In this document: positions 5,826-11,082 of the stretch, in pieces
Position numbering within the stretch: position 1 is the stretch's first letter
Layout: each line of letters begins with the position of its first letter
Assembly: GCA_003233545.1 (NCBI GenBank)
Contig: QILZ01000011.1
Span: forward strand, 1 to 11,082
Source of the DNA: Spirochaetales bacterium
GTDB lineage: Bacteria > Spirochaetota > Spirochaetia > SZUA-6
DNA length: 11,082 nt
Reading direction: 5' to 3'
Notes under the pieces: model-generated
The model's database searches: none
Seen by the model: only the letters and a program-made list of their open reading frames with translations
Told to the model about the DNA's origin: nothing
Translations under genes and position numbers: made by a program

Positions 5826-6719
5826 ATGAAAAAGAATCTTTCTACATGGCTCGATAACAAACAACACCTCGCATTTACAATAATTATTCCCGCTGTGATT
5901 TTACTTATAGCTTTTGCCTACTACCCGGCTCTTAAGTCATTGCGTTTCAGCTTTTTAAAGTACAACATAAAGCAATTGTCCAGGGTAAGATTTTACGGAT
6001 TAAAGAACTATATAAATGTTATTAATGATCCCGTTTTTCTCTTTTCCGTATTAAGGGTTCTGTACTTTATGGTTATCGCAACAACCGCAGTACTTTTAAT
6101 TGCTCTTGGAATATCCATGGTTTTAAACCAGAAATTTCCTGGAAGAAGCATCTTAAGGGCAGTGATTATAATACCATGGGCGATTCCGCCTGTCGTTAAC
6201 GGGCAGTTATGGAAATGGATATTTAACGGTGATTACGGAGCACTAAACGGTTTGTTATTTCAATTAGGTATTATAAATCATTATCAGTTCTGGCTGAAAC
6301 AGCCGTTTATCGCTCTTAACTTTGCAGTTTTCCTGTTCGTATGGAGATACACACCTTTTATTGCAATACTCTTTTTAGGCGTACTGCAGTCCATACCGGA
6401 ACAGCTCTACGAAGCGGCACGGGTGGACGGTGCCGGTGCGGTTATGCGTTTTTATCATATCACCTTGGCTTCGTTACGGAAAATAGGAGGGATTGCCGTT
6501 ATACTTACATTAATAGCATCCTTCAGTGTTTTCGACGGTATATATGCACTTACAGGTTTTAATGAAGCAACCAAAACCCCGATGATATACAACTACGAAG
6601 TAACCTTCGACATGGGAAGATTCGGAAAAGGTTCCGCTATGGCATATCTTGTCGGATTATTTTTAATGATCCTCACCTTTGTATACATCAGAATGAGCTT
6701 TAAAAAGGAATCGGAATGA
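5826..6719 (+). CDS. Sugar ABC transporter permease (MalF type)
   Basis: The 297-aa inner-membrane protein has about six predicted membrane helices, beginning at FTIIIPAVILLIAFAYYPAL (17-36), the usual MalF/UgpA-like first helix. The cytoplasmic EAA loop that docks on the ATPase is at 196-216 (EAARVDGAGAVMRFYHITLAS), with the key Gly202; the usual final LP of the loop is LA here. The ATG at 5826 is chosen because MKKN precedes the first helix and it falls after the intercistronic hairpin. The frame is open further upstream into the binding-protein gene but encodes nothing permease-like there. Its Shine-Dalgarno is weak (GATAAG). The TGA overlaps the next permease start by ATGA, implying translational coupling. 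The channel half partners the next gene and a separately encoded MsmK/MalK-like ATPase. Confidence 0.92.
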   Translation: MKKNLSTWLDNKQHLAFTIIIPAVILLIAFAYYPALKSLRFSFLKYNIKQLSRVRFYGLKNYINVINDPVFLFSVLRVLYFMVIATTAVLLIALGISMVLNQKFPGRSILRAVIIIPWAIPPVVNGQLWKWIFNGDYGALNGLLFQLGIINHYQFWLKQPFIALNFAVFLFVWRYTPFIAILFLGVLQSIPEQLYEAARVDGAGAVMRFYHITLASLRKIGGIAVILTLIASFSVFDGIYALTGFNEATKTPMIYNYEVTFDMGRFGKGSAMAYLVGLFLMILTFVYIRMSFKKESE

Positions 6720-7582
6720 GAAAACCCTTAAGTTCCGGGATATTCCTTACCGTAATGATTTTTTTAATACTCTTCTGGTCGATTGCGCCTCCGCTATGGA
6801 TAGCAATATCATCGATATCAACAAGAACCGAGCTCTATTCCAGGCCTCCGCACTGGATTCCCCGGCATCCCACCCTTAATGCATACAAAAACGTATTGAT
6901 AAAAGGTGAGGGTTTCAGAGGCGGAGGAGGTGTAAGCGCATCACGACTCTTAAGGAAAGGAATTCTTAATTCCATTATTATCTCCATACTCACAACAGCG
7001 CTTGTTATGTTCTTTGCTCCGCTTCTCGGTTACGCTTTCTCGAGATTACAGTTTAAAGGCCATGATCTTTTCTTTTACCTAATTATAGGAATAATTGCAT
7101 TGCCAGGGTGGCCGGTACTTATCGGTTTGTTCTCCGAGTTCAGTGCACTTAAGCTGCTGGACACAAAGACAGGATTAATTCTTTTGTCCTTTACCTTTCG
7201 CCTGCCGTTTGAAACATGGTTTATGAAAGGCTACTTCGAAGCAATACCGCCGGAAGTCGAAGACGCAGCAAGAATAGACGGCTGCACCTATATCGAGGCG
7301 TTATTCCGTGTAAGCCTCCGGATGGTCATGCCGGGTTTAATTGCAGTTTCTATAATTTCATTTTTAAGTACGTGGAATATGTTTGCAGCTCCGCTTGTTT
7401 TAACATATACGCTTAAGTCTAAACCACTGACCGTTACAATGACGGAGTTTATCGGACAATACTTTGTAAACTGGGATTTAATGTCTGCGGCCACAATAAT
7501 TGCGATTATCCCGCCAATTGTAATTGTAATTTTCTTTCAGAAATATATAATACGCGGTCTCTCTGCCGGAGCCATAAAATAG
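6716..7582 (+). CDS. Sugar ABC transporter permease (MalG type)
   Basis: The 288-aa inner-membrane protein is the second channel subunit. The first helix (IFLTVMIFLILFWSIAPPLW, 9-28) is followed by SISTRTELYSRPPHWIPRHP (33-52), the characteristic MalG/CUT1 loop with the P-x-W/x-P pattern. The EAA loop is at 182-207 (EDAARIDGCTYIEALFRVSL, then RMVMPG) with Gly189 and Pro206. Start ATG at 6716 overlaps the upstream permease stop. A glycine-rich insert FRGGGGVSAS (67-76) lies in the periplasmic loop. It is the last gene of the operon and no ATPase gene follows; 12 bp after its stop is the stop of the convergent GH84 gene. A shared ATPase elsewhere, usual for CUT1 systems, is assumed. Confidence 0.92.
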   Translation: MRKPLSSGIFLTVMIFLILFWSIAPPLWIAISSISTRTELYSRPPHWIPRHPTLNAYKNVLIKGEGFRGGGGVSASRLLRKGILNSIIISILTTALVMFFAPLLGYAFSRLQFKGHDLFFYLIIGIIALPGWPVLIGLFSEFSALKLLDTKTGLILLSFTFRLPFETWFMKGYFEAIPPEVEDAARIDGCTYIEALFRVSLRMVMPGLIAVSIISFLSTWNMFAAPLVLTYTLKSKPLTVTMTEFIGQYFVNWDLMSAATIIAIIPPIVIVIFFQKYIIRGLSAGAIK

Positions 7583-7594
7583 ACAACCTTCCGC

Positions 7595-8623
7595 TTAAAA
7601 ACTCCCTGAAAGCCATTCAACAACCTCTAAAGCCCAATCCTCTTTTACGGAAGAAAAATATTCACGCATTTCTTCCTTCCGGCTTTCCGGAATATTATCT
7701 AATCCGCCTAAGAAGTCTCCGGTATATTTAAGCATTTTATCCGTATATTTACTTCCGCATACCCTTCTTACTGCTTCCCTGAATGAATACTCAGGGTCAT
7801 ACCGGTATTCGGAAATCAATTCGTCTTTAATTGTCAGTATCGGGATTTTCGACAGATGTGCCTGATTCATCGGATTAACCATATACCCCGAAATATGTTT
7901 TAAAATATCACGGTCCCTGTTTTTAAACGGTTTGATGTAGAGAAACTTTTTATGTTTCTTCCCGTCATTGGCAATATAGTTGTCCCAGATAAAAGGTTTC
8001 CGTTTTAACATTTCACGAACCTTTTTAAGATGTTCCGTATCGATCGAACCGGAGCGGACTTTGAGGCCTGTCCAGATTATGTCGACGCCGGTATCGAGAT
8101 TATCACCTATGTACTTAAGATAGCCTACGGGTCTTTGCCCGAAAACAGTATCGAGAATAGGGTCAAAAGAGTAATATGTAGGGCAGAACAGTATCTTTAC
8201 GGAAGGAATATGCTTCCTTATAAAATGAACAATCTCAACCTGAACTGCCGCGATATCTTCCATATCGCCTCTCATATCATCGAAGAGAACGGAAATAATA
8301 TCCGGATTCAGAGAAGCTATTTCATCAAGCTTCTTTCTCATTCTTGACTTTAACGAATCATTAAAGGAAATGTACGCCTTAAAAGGTGAAAGCCCTACTC
8401 CCCATTTAACACCCTTCTCACGGAATATTTCAGAAAGCTCATTTAACTTTTCGATCTTATCCTTTGTAAAAGGCTCTTCCCAATTTTCCCGCAGGTACTC
8501 ATCTTCTTTGGGAGCATATATATAAAAACCAAAATCTATCCTGCGGATAAAATCCGCATAGGCAAATCTTGCCTTCCATGACCATGGTTTTCCATAAAAA
8601 CCCTCAATAATACCAATCTGCAT
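7595..8623 (-). CDS. Cytoplasmic GH84 beta-N-acetylglucosaminidase
   Basis: The 342-aa protein consists of a GH84 (hyaluronidase/O-GlcNAcase family) catalytic barrel and a short helical tail. It begins almost directly with the first barrel strand, IGIIEGFYGKPWSW (3-16). FYIYAPKEDEYLRENW (33-48), WGVGLSPF (74-81) and SVLFDDMRGD (111-120) with the paired catalytic Asp115-Asp116 follow. CPTYYS (147-152), WDNYIANDG (213-221) and NPMNQAHLSKI (250-260) complete the GH84 set. The family uses substrate-assisted hydrolysis through the N-acetyl group of a terminal GlcNAc. There is no signal peptide, and an in-frame stop five codons upstream of the ATG rules out a longer N terminus, so it acts inside the cell. 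It lies 7 nt after rnfB on the same strand with no clear Shine-Dalgarno, so coupling to rnfB translation is likely. Next to importer, anmK and murQ genes, cleavage of an imported GlcNAc-MurNAc disaccharide is the inferred role. Confidence 0.86.
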   Translation of the reverse strand: MQIGIIEGFYGKPWSWKARFAYADFIRRIDFGFYIYAPKEDEYLRENWEEPFTKDKIEKLNELSEIFREKGVKWGVGLSPFKAYISFNDSLKSRMRKKLDEIASLNPDIISVLFDDMRGDMEDIAAVQVEIVHFIRKHIPSVKILFCPTYYSFDPILDTVFGQRPVGYLKYIGDNLDTGVDIIWTGLKVRSGSIDTEHLKKVREMLKRKPFIWDNYIANDGKKHKKFLYIKPFKNRDRDILKHISGYMVNPMNQAHLSKIPILTIKDELISEYRYDPEYSFREAVRRVCGSKYTDKMLKYTGDFLGGLDNIPESRKEEMREYFSSVKEDWALEVVEWLSGSF

Positions 8624-8630
8624 ACGGTAT

Positions 8631-9443
8631 CTATGAACTTAATTTAACTATGCATTTAGTCGGACATTTTTCCAGCGGCTTCTCCCAGTTGTCGTTCTCT
8701 TTAAGTTTCGGGGTATCCAGCCGGGCCAGATTATTATCTATCTTAAAAAGTTCAGGTGATAATTTCTCACATATTTTGCAGGCTATACAACCGACAGGAC
8801 AGACCTTTCTTACCACTTTGCCTTTATCGAGAGAGTTGCAGGCAACGGTAACCAGAGGATAGCTGTCGTCCCATATTTCCAGAGAGATTATATCACGGGG
8901 ACATGCCTCTACACACTTTCCGCAGCCGGTACACTTTACCAGGTCTATCTGCGGAAGTCCGTCCACCATACGGATTGCATCGAAAGGACAGGACCGGTCA
9001 CAATCCCCGTATCCGAGACAGCCGTAAGTACAGGCTAATTCCCCGCCGGCTACCATGACTCCGGCACCGCAGGTCTTAACCCCGCGGTAATCCGCACGAA
9101 GTTTCCTCTCCTTAAGCCCGGCACAGCAGTGGACAACGGCTACTTTTGTTACCGTTGCTTTGCTTTCCACACCCAGTACAGCTGCCAGCCTCTCGGCAAC
9201 TTCCGCGCCGCCGGGGACACATCCGTTTACAGGTACCTTTTTTGCCAGAAGTTTTTCCGCAAACAGCTGACAGCTCGCAACACCGCAGGCTCCGCAGTTA
9301 ACCCCGGGAAGTATGGCTTTTATCTCTTCCACACGGGGATCATCTTTAACGGACAGTTTCTTACTAAGGATAGCCAGAATAAAGGCAAAGAAAGCTCCCA
9401 AACCGGCCATACTCAATACAGCTACCAGGGTCACAGTATTCAT
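8631..9443 (-). CDS. rnfB: Rnf complex subunit RnfB, iron-sulfur protein
   Basis: RnfB is the ferredoxin-accepting subunit of the ion-pumping ferredoxin:NAD oxidoreductase. The 270-aa protein has an N-terminal membrane anchor (VTLVAVLSMAGLGAFFAFILAIL, about 4-26). The [4Fe-4S] domain with Cys50, Cys53, Cys58 and Cys75 (NCGACGVASCQLF onward) follows, and then a double-cluster ferredoxin region: Cys138/142/148/152 and the canonical CTGCGKCVEACP (171-182). A C-terminal extension adds CPVGCIACKIC (215-225) and CPTKC (260-264), which could bind a further cluster; E. coli RsxB (about 190 aa) lacks this part. The Shine-Dalgarno CGGAGTGA is about 10 nt upstream. It follows rnfA by 27 nt and precedes the GH84 gene by 7 nt. 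Confidence 0.95.
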   Translation of the reverse strand: MNTVTLVAVLSMAGLGAFFAFILAILSKKLSVKDDPRVEEIKAILPGVNCGACGVASCQLFAEKLLAKKVPVNGCVPGGAEVAERLAAVLGVESKATVTKVAVVHCCAGLKERKLRADYRGVKTCGAGVMVAGGELACTYGCLGYGDCDRSCPFDAIRMVDGLPQIDLVKCTGCGKCVEACPRDIISLEIWDDSYPLVTVACNSLDKGKVVRKVCPVGCIACKICEKLSPELFKIDNNLARLDTPKLKENDNWEKPLEKCPTKCIVKLSS

Positions 9444-9470
9444 TCTTTTTCACTCCGAAAACATAATTTC

Positions 9471-10052
9471 TTAAGCAGAAGGCATCCCCGCAAAGCCCAT
9501 AAAAGCGAGGGCCATAAGACCCGCAACAAGAAGGGTAATAGCGGCTCCCTTAAAAGGCTGCGGAACATCGGCAAACTCCAGTTCTTCCCGTATACCGGCC
9601 ATGATTACAATAGCAAGAGTAAATCCTATGCCCGACCCGAAGCCGAATATGATACTCTGTATTAAATTGTATCCGCGCAAAACCAGAAATAAGGCACTGA
9701 AAAGAATCGCGCAGTTTGTAGTTATCAGGGGAAGGTAAATACCGAGAGTATTGTAGAGCGTCCTGCTGTTTTTCTTAATGAACATCTCTACCAATTGAAC
9801 AAGAGAAGCAATAACGATAATATCGGTGACATATTCAAGAAAGGGGAGGTTGAATCTTGCAAGAATAAACGTATGGATCAACCAGACTACAGGCGCTGTA
9901 AAAGTCATTACAAAGGTAACGGCCATTCCCATATTTAAGCTGGCTGTAACCTCGTCGGATACACCGATAAAAGGGCATATTCCTAAGAAGTACTTCAGTA
10001 CAAAGTTGTTTACCAGAATAGCACTTATAAAAATTAAAAGAAACTCACTCAT
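9471..10052 (-). CDS. rnfA: Rnf complex membrane subunit RnfA
   Basis: RnfA is one of the paired, inverted-topology membrane subunits (with RnfE) that form the ion- and electron-transfer core. The 193-aa length is exactly as expected. It has about six membrane helices and the conserved start FLLIFISAILVNNFVLKYFL (4-23) with GICPFIGVS. ASLNMGMAVTFVMT, NTLGIYLPLITTNCAILF and the C-terminal helix GAAITLLVAGLMALAFMGFAG are also present. The CP and TNCA cysteines are present; they correspond to the residues that hold the Fe-S centre between RnfA and RnfE. An AGGGGAT Shine-Dalgarno overlaps the end of rnfE, and only 3 nt separate the two genes. Confidence 0.96.
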   Translation of the reverse strand: MSEFLLIFISAILVNNFVLKYFLGICPFIGVSDEVTASLNMGMAVTFVMTFTAPVVWLIHTFILARFNLPFLEYVTDIIVIASLVQLVEMFIKKNSRTLYNTLGIYLPLITTNCAILFSALFLVLRGYNLIQSIIFGFGSGIGFTLAIVIMAGIREELEFADVPQPFKGAAITLLVAGLMALAFMGFAGMPSA

Positions 10053-10055
10053 TTC

Positions 10056-10704
10056 TTATCCCCTTTTTTCAATGGTACAATGGGACGCCTGTATTTTAGT
10101 TTTTTTACCCGTGAACATATTGATAACACCGATCATTGTTCCGAGTGTAAGAAACGCTCCTGCAGGGAGCAGCATTATAGACCACGGACGGAACCAGCCG
10201 CCTTTTCCCAAAAGGCTTAAAATTCTCCACCCGAATATAGTCCCGGAACCTAAAAGTTCCCTGATGCTGCCAAGAGCAATTAAGGCTAATGTAAAACCAA
10301 TTCCCATTCCCAGGGCATCGGCTGTGAACCGGCTGCCTGGATGCGAAAGCTTCCTGCCGGGCAAGAATCAGGCAGTTGACAACTATCAGAGGAATATAGG
10401 GTCCAAGTGCTTTACTGATAGACGGGTAGTTTCCTTTAAGAAAAAGATCCACTATTGTTACAAATGTCGCAATAATAACAACAAAAGAAGCTGTCCGAAC
10501 CTCGTAAGGAAAGACCTTCCGAAAAATAGAAATTATAATACTTGTGCAGAGAAGAACAAAGGCAGTAGCCAATCCCATACTGAGCCCGTAAACAGCGGCA
10601 TTGGTTACGGCAAGAGTCGGACACATTCCCAGCAGCTGTCTGAATACGGGATTTTCCTTCCAGAGTCCCTTAAGAGTATCTTTTATTAAAACATACTGCT
10701 TCAT
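10056..10704 (-). pseudogene. rnfE: Rnf complex membrane subunit RnfE, frameshifted
   Basis: RnfE pairs with RnfA in the membrane core of the Rnf complex. From the ATG at 10704 (Shine-Dalgarno AGAAGG) one frame encodes FRQLLGMCPTLAVTNAAVYG (21-40), the central helices and YIPLIVVNCLILARQEAFAS (103-122). The family resemblance then jumps to another frame, which reads ADALGMGIGFTLALIALGSI and continues to a stop at 10056-10058. The switch lies around 10317-10340. Total length is one nucleotide more than a multiple of three, so a 1-nt insertion or a 2-nt deletion has occurred; loss of GC from AGCGCC to give AGCC would explain it. Rejoined, the protein is about 215 aa, normal for the family. All neighbouring rnf genes look intact, so an assembly or sequencing error is at least as likely as a real mutation. 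Recognition as RnfE is firm; its functional state is open. Confidence 0.85.
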
Positions 10705-10747
10705 CTTAATATTTACCTTCTTTAAAAAAAATTCTTACAAGGCAGTT

Positions 10748-11082
10748 TTATTTAAACGTTTTTAATACCTTACCGATCTTCTTATTAAGCATATCGACAA
10801 CCGCTTTCGAGCTGATTGTCGCTCCGGTTATGGCATCTATCTGACCCGGCTTTTTTGGTGTTGCAGGGTTCCTGTTTTTAACATACGTTATCTCCGGTTT
10901 TATGGAAAGCCCTTTAAATTGTCCTTTAAATTCACTGGTTGTAATCTTTCCCCCCAGACCCGGAGTCTCCACACTCTCTAAAACTTCCATCCCCAGTAAT
11001 TTATCCATGCTGTTGTTAAGACCGACCATTAACAGGATTGTCCCCTGAAAACCCGGTCCTTTAACTTTAAATGCTATTCCCG
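10748..11082 (-). CDS. rnfG: Rnf complex subunit RnfG, C-terminal part
   Basis: The gene runs off the right edge; the visible 111 codons are its C-terminal part. RnfG is the membrane-anchored subunit that carries covalent FMN. The visible frame has the FMN-binding-domain pattern GIAFKVKGPGFQGTILLMVG near the edge, then ETPGLGGKI and the flavinylation motif DAITGAT at about 10817-10837. FMN is joined by ApbE to the last Thr (codon 10817-10819). The N-terminal membrane helix lies outside the window. The stop is at 10748-10750, and rnfE begins 43 nt downstream. rnfC and rnfD are expected further upstream, beyond the window. Confidence 0.93.
   Translation of the reverse strand, partial: GIAFKVKGPGFQGTILLMVGLNNSMDKLLGMEVLESVETPGLGGKITTSEFKGQFKGLSIKPEITYVKNRNPATPKKPGQIDAITGATISSKAVVDMLNKKIGKVLKTFK

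Noticed and set aside
9129..9665. Open frame of 178 codons on the + strand
   Set aside because: It is antisense to rnfB and rnfA and has no recognisable motif or ribosome site.
9826..10689. Long open frame of 287 codons on the + strand
   Set aside because: It runs antisense to rnfA and rnfE, whose minus-strand products are clearly recognisable. The + translation is polar and shows no family signature.
1..11082. CRISPR array, tRNA, rRNA or complete insertion sequence
   Set aside because: No regularly spaced repeats, cloverleaf-like tRNA sequence, rRNA segment or transposase gene was seen on either strand.

Overview
The window looks like a chromosomal segment of a spirochaete (Treponema/Spirochaeta-like). 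This is inferred from three things: a periplasmic sugar-binding protein with a signal peptide ending in LFAKGEQE and no lipobox cysteine, an ATPase-less sugar ABC operon, and an rnf operon in the order (rnfCD)-G-E-A-B. No rRNA or other taxonomic marker is present, so the assignment is tentative.

Layout. (1) 1-460 holds a decayed nickel/cobalt transporter gene (+) behind a C6G5 palindrome that resembles a metal-sensor operator. (2) 486-1397 is murQ (-), the MurNAc-6-phosphate etherase. (3) 1546-2228 is an AT-rich cassette with a toxin-first PIN-domain toxin and an RHH antitoxin. It starts at a palindromic operator and is bounded by an 11-bp direct repeat. (4) 2229-2628 is a non-coding stretch full of competing inverted repeats. 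It leads into a 106-aa membrane protein with a C-terminal zinc ribbon (2629-2949) whose Shine-Dalgarno can be masked by an upstream anti-SD. (5) 3238-4386 is anmK (+), the anhydro-MurNAc kinase. (6) 4505-7582 is a CUT1-type sugar ABC importer (binding protein and two permeases) with a strong promoter and a 16-bp hairpin between the binding-protein and permease genes. (7) On the minus strand from the right edge come rnfG (partial), rnfE (frameshifted), rnfA and rnfB, and then, 7 nt after rnfB, a cytoplasmic GH84 beta-N-acetylglucosaminidase (7595-8623) that converges on the importer operon.

How the genes fit together. MurQ, AnmK, a sugar importer and a signal-less GH84 hexosaminidase make a coherent peptidoglycan-sugar salvage set. 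The importer would bring a GlcNAc-(anhydro)MurNAc disaccharide into the cytoplasm. GH84 would split it, a job done by GH3-family NagZ in enterobacteria. AnmK would convert anhydro-MurNAc to MurNAc-6-P, and MurQ would convert that to GlcNAc-6-P. AmpG, NagZ and the ABC ATPase are not in the window. The ABC-importer/GH84 route is the most novel hypothesis here; the individual family calls for MurQ, AnmK, GH84 and Rnf are solid. Rnf couples ferredoxin oxidation and NAD reduction to ion pumping and is probably only a transcriptional neighbour of GH84.
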